Both the position numbers and the translations under genes were made by a program. Shown piece after piece: positions 15,749 through 24,598 of a stretch of 34,280 nucleotides of DNA. Position 1 is the stretch's first letter. Every line of letters begins with the position of its first letter. A model generated the notes under the pieces. That model was given only the letters and a program-made list of their open reading frames with translations, made no database searches and was not told the origin of the DNA. This DNA comes from Candidatus Helarchaeota archaeon (lineage in GTDB: Archaea; Asgardarchaeota; Lokiarchaeia; Helarchaeales; HEL-GB-A): positions 1 to 34,280 of the forward strand of contig JABXJU010000017.1 of NCBI GenBank assembly GCA_013375405.1, given 5' to 3'.

Positions 15749-16033
15749 ATGCCAGAAAAACCAAAGATTGGAGATCGTATCATTGGAACGATCAAGAGTG
15801 TAAAAGGTAATTGTAACGCTGGTCATAAAAAGGGTGATAAACTAGAAATTAGTGGACATAGTAGTGGCGGATTATGTGGATTCTTTTATCATGATATTTT
15901 TCCATATATTATCATGCTCCAATTTGGTGGAGGATTTCCCGAAAAATGGGTTGAAGATCCAGATGTAGTGGAATTAATGTGCATGGATAAAATGAATGAA
16001 GTTAAGATCGAGTTACGAAGGATAAAAGAATGA
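15749..16033 (+). CDS. TIGR04076-family small protein
   Basis: The 94-residue protein has the pattern GNCNAGHKKGDKLEISG, then GLCGFFYHDIFPYIIMLQFGGGFP. This corresponds to the family consensus of GxCxxGHKxGDxFE, a Cys-containing GxC segment, a YP-LxFGG segment and a closing IELRR strand. Members are widespread in anaerobes and have no known function. The two conserved cysteines (C23, C43) and C73 could bind a metal. A GAGGTAATG ribosome site precedes the ATG. The DNA methyltransferase gene follows after 37 bases. Confidence 0.8.
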   Translation: MPEKPKIGDRIIGTIKSVKGNCNAGHKKGDKLEISGHSSGGLCGFFYHDIFPYIIMLQFGGGFPEKWVEDPDVVELMCMDKMNEVKIELRRIKE

Positions 16034-16070
16034 ATTTTCCCTGATTTTTTATATTAATGGGGATTTTTTC

Positions 16071-18101
16071 TTGGAGAAAGTATTTAACCTATTTGCAAAC
16101 GGTGATTACGAACAAATAAGTGGTGAAAACCTAGAGAAAATATACTTAGAACAGCTTAACGAACAAGAAAGAAAGAGATTAGGGCAAGTGTTCACGCCTA
16201 AATACATTATACGCTTCATGATCCATCAGATCAATCTCCTTACTGAATTAAAAAATATTGAATCTTCATTTAACCTGAAAATCTTAGACCCTGCTTGCGG
16301 ATTAGGACGGTTTTTACTAGAAACTTATGATTTTTTGAAGAAAAAAATGAGAGAAAGTGATTGGGAGCAACAAAATATCCATAGAACTTTATTGACACGA
16401 GTCCTGTTTGGCGTGGATATTGAGCCATTAGCGGTTCAATTCACTGCATTCACTCTATATCTTAAAAAAAATACAACCCCTGTTGATGGTTTATTCGTAA
16501 TGCAATCGAATATTCTCGAGACGGAGGAACCTGATCAAAAACTCCTAAAACCACTAAATGTATGGGAATTTATTACAAAAAGTCCAAAAAAAACAAGAGA
16601 AATTACAAATCGGAAAATCCCATCGAATTACTTTGACGTAGTCATAGGAAATCCCCCTTATTTTCTTATTTCTCAAGAAGAACGAAGTGCATTGAGGGGA
16701 AAGCAGTTCCATACAACCTTTCATCCTATGAATTTGATAAAGAAGTATCAAACAAATTACAAATCATGGCCAAAGGAGAATCAGGATCCCAATATTTTTT
16801 ATCTCTTTATTGAACGAGGTGTCCAATTATTACGAAATCAGGGGTATTTAGCCTTTATTGTTCCAGATATACTGATTTCAGGGAATACGACTGAAAATCT
16901 ACGCAAAGTCATTCTTGAAACGTGTTGTATTAAGAAACTAATATTAATTGATGGACAGGTATTTGAAGAAAAGGGTATTTCAAACATCATAATCGTCCTG
17001 CAAAGGTGTAATGAGAAGAAAATCCGAGCAGAAAATAAAGTTGAAGTGATTAGTACCTCAACCCTGGAACTAATCGAGACCGACAAACAAAAGAACTATG
17101 AAAGGTTTGATGAGCACCCACGGTTCATTCCTCAAGCCATATTTCAAGAAACCCCTCAAAGGAACTTTGCAATTCGAATGACAGAAGAGAACATCGCTGT
17201 CTTTCAGAATGTCTTCAAGAAATTGCAAATTGGAAAATTAATTAAGTTTAAAGATGTAGTTGAAATTCAACGGGGCATTGAAAATTTAAAGAAATCTGCA
17301 GCATTGGATTCATATCGCAATGGAAAACAGACAATTCGGAAATTAATTGCCGGTTCTAATATTGAAAATTACAGGATCAATTGGGATGCCCCTCTATTCC
17401 CTCATAAATTTATTGATTATGCCCCTCAGAATGCAGACTATAAACATATTCACTTCAAAACTAAAGAATGGTTCGTGCAACCAAAGATTGTTTTAAAACG
17501 AGTCAGTAATAAACTGGTTGCTGCACTAGATGTGGAATCTGAAAATAAATTAGATTATTTTTTTACCATGGATTCCGTTCAGATGCTTTGGTTGAAAACA
17601 AATGCAAAGAATAAATATGATTTGCGGTTAATTTTAGCAATTTTAAATTCCGAGTTCATGAACTTCTATTATCAGACACTTTTTTCCTACAAGAAATTGT
17701 TTTCTAGAGTCCAAAAAGCGTTTCTCCTAGAGTTACCCATCCCTCCTGAAATTCCCCAAGATAAACAAAAGGAAATCTCTGATCTAGTGGACAATTTAAT
17801 GAAGGGTGTTAATCCAAAGAGCGAAGAATCGCTAGATCAACTCATTTATAACCTCTATTTTACGCCAGAGGAATTGAGCCGATTCCACGGTTTATTCCAA
17901 ACGCCCTTAACACTTAAAGATCTTCCTGGAATTGGTATAGCAAAATACTGGGAACTTAAAAAAGCAGGAATAAAATCTCTACGCGACTTATTGGGTTGCA
18001 ATAGTGAGGAACTTGCAAGCTCCTTCAAAGGAATTGGGAAAAAAAGTATCGAAAAATGGAAAGCAGAAGCAAAAAAAATAGTTAAAAAAGAAAGAAATTA
18101 A
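16071..18101 (+). CDS. Adenine-specific DNA methyltransferase (Eco57I/TaqI type) with C-terminal helix-hairpin-helix domain
   Basis: The 676-residue protein has RLGQVFTPKYI at 36-46, motif I DPACGLGRFL at 73-82, an acidic GVDI at 114-117 and motif IV NPPY at 194-197. These mark a gamma-class N6-adenine methyltransferase. Residues about 390-580 resemble a TaqI-like target-recognition domain (QRGIENLK, KIVLKRVSN, LAILNSEFMNFYY). The last 60 residues form a helix-hairpin-helix domain (LPGIGIAKYWELKKAG; FKGIGKKSIEKW). No nuclease motif is seen in the short N-terminus and no restriction gene is nearby, so it seems solitary rather than a working type IIG enzyme. The start is a TTG with GGGGA 8 bases before. 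Confidence 0.9.
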   Translation: MEKVFNLFANGDYEQISGENLEKIYLEQLNEQERKRLGQVFTPKYIIRFMIHQINLLTELKNIESSFNLKILDPACGLGRFLLETYDFLKKKMRESDWEQQNIHRTLLTRVLFGVDIEPLAVQFTAFTLYLKKNTTPVDGLFVMQSNILETEEPDQKLLKPLNVWEFITKSPKKTREITNRKIPSNYFDVVIGNPPYFLISQEERSALRGKQFHTTFHPMNLIKKYQTNYKSWPKENQDPNIFYLFIERGVQLLRNQGYLAFIVPDILISGNTTENLRKVILETCCIKKLILIDGQVFEEKGISNIIIVLQRCNEKKIRAENKVEVISTSTLELIETDKQKNYERFDEHPRFIPQAIFQETPQRNFAIRMTEENIAVFQNVFKKLQIGKLIKFKDVVEIQRGIENLKKSAALDSYRNGKQTIRKLIAGSNIENYRINWDAPLFPHKFIDYAPQNADYKHIHFKTKEWFVQPKIVLKRVSNKLVAALDVESENKLDYFFTMDSVQMLWLKTNAKNKYDLRLILAILNSEFMNFYYQTLFSYKKLFSRVQKAFLLELPIPPEIPQDKQKEISDLVDNLMKGVNPKSEESLDQLIYNLYFTPEELSRFHGLFQTPLTLKDLPGIGIAKYWELKKAGIKSLRDLLGCNSEELASSFKGIGKKSIEKWKAEAKKIVKKERN

Positions 18102-18111
18102 AGAAAGTCTC

Positions 18112-18567
18112 TTATTCTGTTCCAAGTGCTTCTTTTGCAGTAAATGCCATAGCTACTACCCAAAGGATCAGACTGACGCACCCTACTGGAAATGGAAAAC
18201 CAAATCCAGCAACTATAAGGATGACGTACATCAATGGAATAAGAATAAGAGCGCCAGAAACTAAAATAGCCAGCCAAGCCCACTTTTCCCCTTTTCGAAA
18301 ACTATAATACCAAATAAAAGTATATACAGTCCCGATGCTTAAAAATAGAAACCCAACGAGCATAATCATCAATTGTGAAAGGATTAAAACGTTGGGATAG
18401 TTATTTGCAATAGTATCATAAGTTGATGCGCCAATAAATTCGATATGGTAAGGCATAAGTTCAGCACGTATAGCATAAATACACCCAAAAAGTATTAACA
18501 CCACATTAACTATAAGGAGAATACTCGAGCCTATCTTAAATAATTGGGAATCAGTCAAGTTGAACAC
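18112..18567 (-). CDS. Four-helix membrane protein, unknown function
   Basis: Up to 151 residues with about four transmembrane segments: SSILLIVNVVLILFGCIYAI, LMIMLVGFLFLSIGTVYTFIW, WAWLAILVSGALILIPLMYVI, and one beginning GCVSLILWVV at the C-terminus. The segment FRKGEKWAWLAI is reminiscent of small archaeal membrane proteins of unknown role. The GTG at 18567 overlaps the GAGGTG motif, so a TTG at 18558 with proper spacing may be the true start. It is convergent with the methyltransferase (10-base gap) and divergent from the SDR gene. Confidence 0.75.
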   Translation of the reverse strand: MFNLTDSQLFKIGSSILLIVNVVLILFGCIYAIRAELMPYHIEFIGASTYDTIANNYPNVLILSQLMIMLVGFLFLSIGTVYTFIWYYSFRKGEKWAWLAILVSGALILIPLMYVILIVAGFGFPFPVGCVSLILWVVAMAFTAKEALGTE

Positions 18568-18640
18568 CTCGATAATTTATTAATGATGAATATAGAGATG
18601 GATTATCATATATTAATTCATAGAAATCTGTGGAGAGCGA

Positions 18641-19552
18641 ATGAAAGATTTAAAGAATAAAAACTGTCTTCTTACAGGAGCTGCTGCTGGAATTGGACGA
18701 TCATTAGCATTCGAATTAGCAAAAGAAGGAGTGAATCTTTTTCTAGCAGATATTAATATGGCAAAATTAGAAAAAGTAAAGGATGAACTTGGAGAATATG
18801 GTGTAAAAGTTTTCACAGGGAGATGTGATGTTTCTAAATATGAAGATTTTGAAAAATTGGTGGATAATTTTTATTCTAAATTCGGGGAGCTTGATATTTT
18901 AATTAATAATGCGGGCATCGCAGGCGGAGGTTTTATCGAAACATTAAGCTTAGAGGAATGGAAACGAGTCATTGACGTGAATTTATGGAGTATTATATAT
19001 TCGATTAAAGTATTTCTGCCTAAGATGCTTGAAAGAGGAGAGGGGTATATTGTAAATACGGCATCAGGCGCTGGAGTGGTAGGTTTACCATTTCATATTC
19101 AATATGTGGCTTCAAAGTTTGGAGTTGTTGGGATTTCGGAAGCGTTATATAGCGAACTGAATCAGCGGGGTATCGATGTCTCTGTAATTTGTCCATCCCA
19201 CGTGAAAACGGATATAATTGAGCGATCAAATATTGTAATTCCACCTAATTTAAAATTAGGGGAGACTCAACAAGAGATTAATAAAAAATTAGTACAATTT
19301 AAAGAGATATTTTGGGAAAAATATAACGAGGACGGTATAACCGCTGATCAAGCTGCTAGGAAATATATCAAAGGAATTAAAAAACGGAAATTATACATTT
19401 TTGATCGACGTCTTCTTTCATTTGCCCAGTTTTTCAAGTCCATCTCCGAACGAATATACAAATGGATTCTAAGAAGATTAGGAAGAGAATATATCAAGTT
19501 AATAGAAGAAGTGCTCACCGAAATGGGTATTGATTATGGCGAATTAATATGA
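18641..19552 (+). CDS. Short-chain dehydrogenase/reductase (SDR)
   Basis: A classical SDR of 303 residues. It has the cofactor motif TGAAAGIG (12-19), NNAG (89-92), catalytic S142 in NTASGAG and YVASK with Y155 and K159. The acidic residue D37 at the end of strand 2 (LFLADIN) favours NAD(H). The C-terminal 60 residues are longer and more basic than in the smallest SDRs (KSISERIYKWILRRLGREY), perhaps contacting a membrane or partner. Its stop overlaps the start of the flavoprotein gene by 4 bases (ATGA). Coupling to a geranylgeranyl-reductase-like enzyme suggests isoprenoid or lipid redox chemistry. The substrate is not known. Confidence 0.92.
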   Translation: MKDLKNKNCLLTGAAAGIGRSLAFELAKEGVNLFLADINMAKLEKVKDELGEYGVKVFTGRCDVSKYEDFEKLVDNFYSKFGELDILINNAGIAGGGFIETLSLEEWKRVIDVNLWSIIYSIKVFLPKMLERGEGYIVNTASGAGVVGLPFHIQYVASKFGVVGISEALYSELNQRGIDVSVICPSHVKTDIIERSNIVIPPNLKLGETQQEINKKLVQFKEIFWEKYNEDGITADQAARKYIKGIKKRKLYIFDRRLLSFAQFFKSISERIYKWILRRLGREYIKLIEEVLTEMGIDYGELI

Positions 19553-20730
19553 AAAAGAAATATGATCTAATTATAGTAGGGGCAGGTCCTGCCGGTTTGG
19601 CTGCAGGAATTGCAGCGAAAGAGAAAAATAACATAGATATATTAATACTTGAGAAACAAGATGAAATTGGGAAGCGAATTAGGGGAGAAACTTTCAAGTA
19701 TGATAAAGAGCTTGAATCTAAAATTCTCTATCCCGGATTCTTTACTGAAATCACGATTAATAAGACAAATAAATATCGATTTTACAGTCCTACTACCAAA
19801 AATGTTGTAGCGATTGAAGCGCCCCAAGAGCGTCACATTATTGATTGGCATAAATTAATGGAAGGGCTCGTTAAAAAAGGGAAGGATAGTGGGATTGATA
19901 TTAAACCTAAACATGAGGTTACCGATCTCTTGTTTAAAAATGGGATATATGAAGGTGTCACAATTTTTGATGGATCAAAAACATTCCAACTGCAATCAGA
20001 CCTGTTAATATTAGCAGATGGATGTGAAAATCCTTTAATTAATAAATATGGAATTCAGACACCGAAAGAGAATTGTCCGATTCTAAAAATTATTGCGGAA
20101 AACGTGAAATTAGATGGTAATGTGATTGAATTATTTTTCTCATCGGGAGAAGACATTCCTCCAGGAATCTTATCGATTTTTCCGCGGTCAGAAACGGCAG
20201 CGGAAGCGAATTACGTAATATTTGTGGGGAGCTTAAAGGAATCTCTACAAAAGGACATTAAGTATTGGTGGGATAAAATAAGCGTTGAGACTCCCGTATT
20301 TTCAAATCGGTTTAAGAATTCAGAGGTTCAATATTTTGACACATCCTTTTTACCTTTTGGAGGGCCATTAAAGGATAATATAATTCCTAAGGCACGGATA
20401 TTATTGGTAGGGGATAATGCAGGGAATAATGAGCCCACGGGTGGAAGTGGGCTTATGACTACAATGAGCATGGGTTACGAAATAGGACAAATAGCTTCTG
20501 AAATAGTTCAATCAAGTAATATAGATGAAAGCTTTTTGAATGAATCTAGAAAGCAACTTATTAAACGAATTCGTAAAACAGCAACTTATCGAACTTTGAA
20601 AGATTTAGCTCGTATCGCGGTTGATATTAGAAAAGCATTTTTTCAAGTATTGGTTACACCTGAGAAGATTGATAATTCATGGGATACTCTGATAGGGCCG
20701 ACTTTACAGAATGCTGCAGAATTTTTTTGA
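19549..20730 (+). CDS. NAD(P)/FAD-dependent oxidoreductase, geranylgeranyl-reductase family
   Basis: The 393-residue protein has an N-terminal FAD motif LIIVGAGPAGLAAGIAA, a second acidic site LILEKQDEIGKRIRGE, and the late FAD motif ILLVGDNAGNNEPTGGSGL. The last of these is altered from the common GDAAG by an Asn at the second Ala-equivalent position. The middle shows LLILADGCENPL, a variant of the usual GADG motif. This places it in the GGR/FixC/p-hydroxybenzoate-hydroxylase superfamily, distinct from the FixC-like protein at 14315-15622. It is translationally coupled to the SDR gene. A role in saturating or oxidising an isoprenoid or lipid is an inference from family and partner. Confidence 0.82.
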   Translation: MKKKYDLIIVGAGPAGLAAGIAAKEKNNIDILILEKQDEIGKRIRGETFKYDKELESKILYPGFFTEITINKTNKYRFYSPTTKNVVAIEAPQERHIIDWHKLMEGLVKKGKDSGIDIKPKHEVTDLLFKNGIYEGVTIFDGSKTFQLQSDLLILADGCENPLINKYGIQTPKENCPILKIIAENVKLDGNVIELFFSSGEDIPPGILSIFPRSETAAEANYVIFVGSLKESLQKDIKYWWDKISVETPVFSNRFKNSEVQYFDTSFLPFGGPLKDNIIPKARILLVGDNAGNNEPTGGSGLMTTMSMGYEIGQIASEIVQSSNIDESFLNESRKQLIKRIRKTATYRTLKDLARIAVDIRKAFFQVLVTPEKIDNSWDTLIGPTLQNAAEFF

Positions 20731-20758
20731 AACCTAAATCATAAACAGAGGAAAAGAC

Positions 20759-22186
20759 ATGAATTATAATAAATGGGGTATTAACGAAGAGCAAGCAAAG
20801 GTTTTAAAGGAGTTAGAAAAGAGAGTTAACAGAATCATCCCATTGGTTGATGAAATTGAACAAGAAAATTTTGGTATCCAGATTGATGATGCTAATATTG
20901 TTGGAATAAAATTATATTCATGTCAATTGAAAGCTCTTCCCGAATCCATTGGTAATATCAAATCATTATTATCGCTTGGATTAAATTTAAATCTACTGAC
21001 CACCCTCCCCGAATCAGTTGGTAATCTTAAAGATCTTCGAAAATTCGAATTATCAAATAATCAATTGGCGACACTCCCGGAATCTTTTGGTAATCTCCTC
21101 TCGCTTCAATCATTAAACCTAAGAGGGAATCAGTTAAAAACGTTCCCAGAGCCCATTCTTAAACTCAAATCCATTCAATCGTTAGAGTTAGGGGATAATC
21201 AAATAACGACACTTCCAAAATCCTTTGGCGAGCTTAAATCGCTTCAAGTATTAGATTTGGGGGGGAATCAGTTAGAGAAGCTCCCGGAGTCCTTTGGCGA
21301 ACTGAAATCCCTTGAAAAACTTACTCTATGGAATAATCAACTAGGGAAATTCCCGGTCCCCCTGCTCAAGCTTGAATCACTTCAAGTACTGGACCTTGGG
21401 GGGAATCAGTTGAAGGTGCTTCCTGACGATATTGGCATGCTTAAATCCATTCAAAAACTCTCTTTATGGAAAAATCGGTTATCGATGCTCCCAGAATCCT
21501 TTGGCGAGCTTAAATCCCTCAAGGACCTTTCCATTTGGGAAAATCAACTAACAATGCTCCCAGAATCCTTTGGTCAGCTCCAATCACTCGAGGGGTTATA
21601 TTTATTCGAGAATAAACTAACCACGCTCCCACCACCCATACTTGAGCTCAAATCCCTTCATGCCCTCAATTTAAGAGGAAATCAATTGACGACGCTCCCA
21701 GAGTCAATTGGAGATTTTATATCATTGGAATACCTTAACTTAGAATTAAACGATTTAGCCACACTTCCAGAGTCAATTAGTAAGTTAAAATCACTTAAAG
21801 TACTTTATTTATCACATAATGAAAATATTGCGCTCCCTGACTCCATTGGGCAGCTAGAATCCCTTCAAACATTAACACTAAGGAATTGTAAGTTGCAAAC
21901 TGTCCCAAACTCCCTTGGAGATCTAAAGTCGCTTATGGAACTATATTTAGATGGCAACCAGCTATCAACTCTCCCAGATTCTTTCAGCAATCTTAGTTCT
22001 CTCATCACCCTTGATTTATCAAATAATCAATTCACATCCCTTCAAAACATTTGTACAATTTGGCCATTGACAAATTTACGTATGTTAATCCTAGATGGGA
22101 ATCCATGGGATGAAGAAGCCAGGAAATGGTTAGGACGGCCGATTTCAGAACTCCAAGAGCATTTGCAACTTATTTATAAGTCATAA
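20759..22186 (+). CDS. Leucine-rich-repeat protein
   Basis: The 475-residue protein has a short N-terminal helical part (1-45) followed by about 17 tandem 23-residue LRRs of the form LPxSfGxLKSLxxLxLxxNQLxT, running to about residue 455, and a C-terminal cap DGNPWDEEARKWLG. No signal peptide, transmembrane segment or GTPase domain is attached, so it should be a cytosolic binding scaffold. Repeats are also visible in the DNA (recurrent GAGCTTAAATC and GGGAATCAGTTG blocks), so unequal crossing over could change the repeat number. LRR proteins of this Ras-suppressor/ROCO style are abundant in Asgard archaea. The ligand is unknown. An AGAGG ribosome site precedes the ATG. Confidence 0.93.
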   Translation: MNYNKWGINEEQAKVLKELEKRVNRIIPLVDEIEQENFGIQIDDANIVGIKLYSCQLKALPESIGNIKSLLSLGLNLNLLTTLPESVGNLKDLRKFELSNNQLATLPESFGNLLSLQSLNLRGNQLKTFPEPILKLKSIQSLELGDNQITTLPKSFGELKSLQVLDLGGNQLEKLPESFGELKSLEKLTLWNNQLGKFPVPLLKLESLQVLDLGGNQLKVLPDDIGMLKSIQKLSLWKNRLSMLPESFGELKSLKDLSIWENQLTMLPESFGQLQSLEGLYLFENKLTTLPPPILELKSLHALNLRGNQLTTLPESIGDFISLEYLNLELNDLATLPESISKLKSLKVLYLSHNENIALPDSIGQLESLQTLTLRNCKLQTVPNSLGDLKSLMELYLDGNQLSTLPDSFSNLSSLITLDLSNNQFTSLQNICTIWPLTNLRMLILDGNPWDEEARKWLGRPISELQEHLQLIYKS

Positions 22187-22241
22187 TAACATTGAATGGT
22201 AACAACAATGAGTTCCTAAAAAAATCAAGTAGGTAGAATAA

Positions 22242-22466
22242 ATGGTGAAAATGGAAAGATGGGAAAAATATTGGCTTCTCGCTTTCGTAATAACATTGGT
22301 CATTGTAATTGTACTCGTTTTTGTCTTAGTACCAGGGTTTTATGATTTTCTTTTGGGACTATTCTGGCACGACCGCAGAATGATCATTATTCTCCTGTGT
22401 GTAATGGTGGCCGGGCCATATATGCTCGCTTATATTATAATTTTATTAATAAAACGAAGAAAGTAA
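22242..22466 (+). CDS. Small membrane protein with two transmembrane helices
   Basis: The 74-residue protein has a short basic-aromatic N-terminus (MVKMERWEKYW), a hydrophobic helix rich in Val/Ile (residues 12-36), a short loop FWHDRR, and a second helix (46-68) ending in the basic RRK. The positive ends suggest both termini face the cytosol. AGGTAG lies 7 bases before the ATG. No family is recognised, and its placement between the LRR and E1-alpha genes gives no clear functional hint. Confidence 0.7.
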   Translation: MVKMERWEKYWLLAFVITLVIVIVLVFVLVPGFYDFLLGLFWHDRRMIIILLCVMVAGPYMLAYIIILLIKRRK

Positions 22467-22610
22467 TTCCTATAGATCCGATTCCTTCTGGACTCCTCAC
22501 CTCTGGAGTACTTAAAATATATTCAAATAGGTAAAAATTTAATGCATTAGATAGAGAAATATTCCTAAGATATTCGATTAATAAATATAAACCCAGTGAG
22601 AGGATTTGAT

Positions 22611-23585
22611 ATGAGTGAGAAAATAGATTTGGAATTAGCTTTAAGTATGTATAAAATGATGGTAAAGATTAGGATTTTCGAGGAAAATGTGAGAAAACTT
22701 GCAAGGCGAGTAAAGATTAATGGGTTTGTACATACATACGCTGGCGAAGAGGCGGTTGCAGTTGGGGCGTGCTTAAATTTACGAAAAGACGATTTTATAA
22801 CCTCAACGCATCGCGGACATGGACATATTATTGCCAAGGGAGGTGATATCAAATCAATGATGGCAGAATTATTTGGCAAAGAAACTGGAATTTGTCGAGG
22901 AATAGGGGGATCTATGCATATTGCTGATACTGCTTTAGGAATATTAGGTGCAAATGGTATTGTAGGTGGAGGACTTCCTATTTCAGTTGGAGCAGGGCTT
23001 TCTGCCACCTATCGAAAAACAGACCAAGTGACCATTTGTTTCTTCGGGGATGGCGCTTCCAACCAAGGAACTTTCCATGAATCGCTCAATCTAGCTGCGG
23101 TATGGAAATTACCTGTTGTTTTTATTTGTGAAAACAATTTGTATGCTTTTTTTACAGCGCAGAAAGATCATCAAACTATAAAAGATATTGCTGTAAGAGC
23201 AAAAGCTTATGGGATTCCGTCTGAGGTTGTGGATGGAATGGATGTGATTCAAGTATATCAAGCCGTGAATCGTGCAGTTCAACGAGCGCGGAAAGGAGAG
23301 GGTCCAATGCTCGTGGAATGTAAGACTTATCGTTATTCGGGACAGACAGATATTCCACCTGATCCTGAGTTATACCGTACAAAAGATGAAGTGAAGGAAT
23401 GGAGGAAGAAAGATCCTATCCAGCGGTTGAAAAATGAAATGATAAAAGATAACAAAATTACCGAAGAGGAGCTTTCTGCAATAGATGAGGCATTTAAAAA
23501 AGAAATCAAAGAGGCCATTGATTTCGCAAAAAAAAGCCCTTTTCCTAAACCTTCTTCCGCGTTGGAGGGTCTTTTTGTAGAATAA
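22611..23585 (+). CDS. 2-oxoacid/acetoin dehydrogenase E1 component, alpha subunit
   Basis: A 324-residue protein of the PdhA/AcoA family. The thiamine-diphosphate motif GDGASNQG starts at residue 146 and ends with NN about 30 residues on (VVFICENNLYAFFT). The phosphorylation-loop region and THRGHGHIIAKGG are typical of the alpha subunit. It decarboxylates a 2-oxo acid (pyruvate, branched-chain 2-oxo acid) or acetoin together with the beta subunit encoded next. The ATG at 22611 is preferred to a GTG at 22596 because AGAGG precedes it by 7 bases. The beta-subunit gene follows after 15 bases. No E2 or E3 gene is visible. Confidence 0.93.
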   Translation: MSEKIDLELALSMYKMMVKIRIFEENVRKLARRVKINGFVHTYAGEEAVAVGACLNLRKDDFITSTHRGHGHIIAKGGDIKSMMAELFGKETGICRGIGGSMHIADTALGILGANGIVGGGLPISVGAGLSATYRKTDQVTICFFGDGASNQGTFHESLNLAAVWKLPVVFICENNLYAFFTAQKDHQTIKDIAVRAKAYGIPSEVVDGMDVIQVYQAVNRAVQRARKGEGPMLVECKTYRYSGQTDIPPDPELYRTKDEVKEWRKKDPIQRLKNEMIKDNKITEEELSAIDEAFKKEIKEAIDFAKKSPFPKPSSALEGLFVE

Positions 23586-23600
23586 GAAGGAGGATTTTTC

Positions 23601-24569
23601 ATGGGAATGTTGGGATTTGATCTCGCAATACGGGATGCAATAAAAGAAGAAATGGAACGCGATGAAAAAGTATTTATCATGGGAGAGGATATCGCCATGC
23701 CATTTTATAATACAACGCGAGGGCTGATTGATATTTTTGGTCCAGAAAGAATTCGTTGTACTCCAATTTCTGAAAGTGCATTCATAGGCGCCGCTCTAGG
23801 TGCTGCTGCGACGGGATTGCGTCCTATTGCAGAGATTATGTTCGCAGATTTTTGTTTTGTATGTATGGATCAAATTGTAAATCAAATTGCCAAGTTTCGT
23901 TACATGACTGGAGGAAAAGTAACGCTTCCTTTAGTGATACGGTTTGGTGGAATGGGCGCAGGGGAACAATACGCAGCTCAACATTCCACATGCGTGGAAG
24001 CCCTGTTCATGCATATCCCGGGATTAAAAATTATTACCCCTTCAACCCCCTATGACGCAAAAGGACTTTTAAAAACTGCAATTCGAGATGATAATCCTGT
24101 ATTATTTTTTGAACACAAAAGGCTCTATTTCACACAGGGAGAGGTTCCTGAGAAAGAATACACAATTCCGATGGGTCAAGCCGATATTAAACGAGAAGGC
24201 ACTGATGTTACCTTAATTGCAACCATGAATATGGTTCCACTCTCTTTAATAGTTGCGGATAAATTACAGGAGATGGAAATAAGCGCAGAAGTTATTGATC
24301 CAAGAACCTTAGTCCCCTTAGATAAAAATTCGATCCTAAAATCGGTTAAGAAAACTGGCCGTGTTGTAATTATTGATGAAGGTGTGAAGACCTGCGGTGT
24401 TGCTGCTGAATTAATGGCAACAATTGTAGAAGAAGATCTCGCAAGTCTTAAAGCGATAAAACGTGTTACTACCTTTGATATTCATATTCCCTTCTCTAAA
24501 CCATTAGAACAATTCGTAATTCCCTCTGAAGCGCGAGTAATTGAAGCAGTCCAGGCGTTAATGAAATAA
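23601..24569 (+). CDS. 2-oxoacid/acetoin dehydrogenase E1 component, beta subunit
   Basis: The 322 residues match PdhB/AcoB throughout. Recognisable segments are FIMGEDIAMPFYNTTRGL, CTPISESAFIGAALGAAATG, PLVIRFGGMGAGEQYAAQHS and VIDPRTLVPLDKNSILKSV. The last is the hallmark of the C-terminal domain of E1-beta. It forms an alpha2-beta2 heterotetramer with the upstream subunit, the ThDP lying at their interface. A GGAGG ribosome site 8 bases before the ATG supports the start. Since most archaea oxidise pyruvate with ferredoxin oxidoreductases, an E1 pair of this bacterial type may have been acquired by transfer. This is inference. Confidence 0.93.
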   Translation: MGMLGFDLAIRDAIKEEMERDEKVFIMGEDIAMPFYNTTRGLIDIFGPERIRCTPISESAFIGAALGAAATGLRPIAEIMFADFCFVCMDQIVNQIAKFRYMTGGKVTLPLVIRFGGMGAGEQYAAQHSTCVEALFMHIPGLKIITPSTPYDAKGLLKTAIRDDNPVLFFEHKRLYFTQGEVPEKEYTIPMGQADIKREGTDVTLIATMNMVPLSLIVADKLQEMEISAEVIDPRTLVPLDKNSILKSVKKTGRVVIIDEGVKTCGVAAELMATIVEEDLASLKAIKRVTTFDIHIPFSKPLEQFVIPSEARVIEAVQALMK

Positions 24570-24598
24570 ATTTAACTAATCTCGGGGGAATAAGAAAT

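Noticed and set aside
22467..22595. ACTCC/GGAGT 5-base dyad after the small membrane protein gene
   Set aside because: The arms are too short and the 8-base loop too long to call a terminator or operator.
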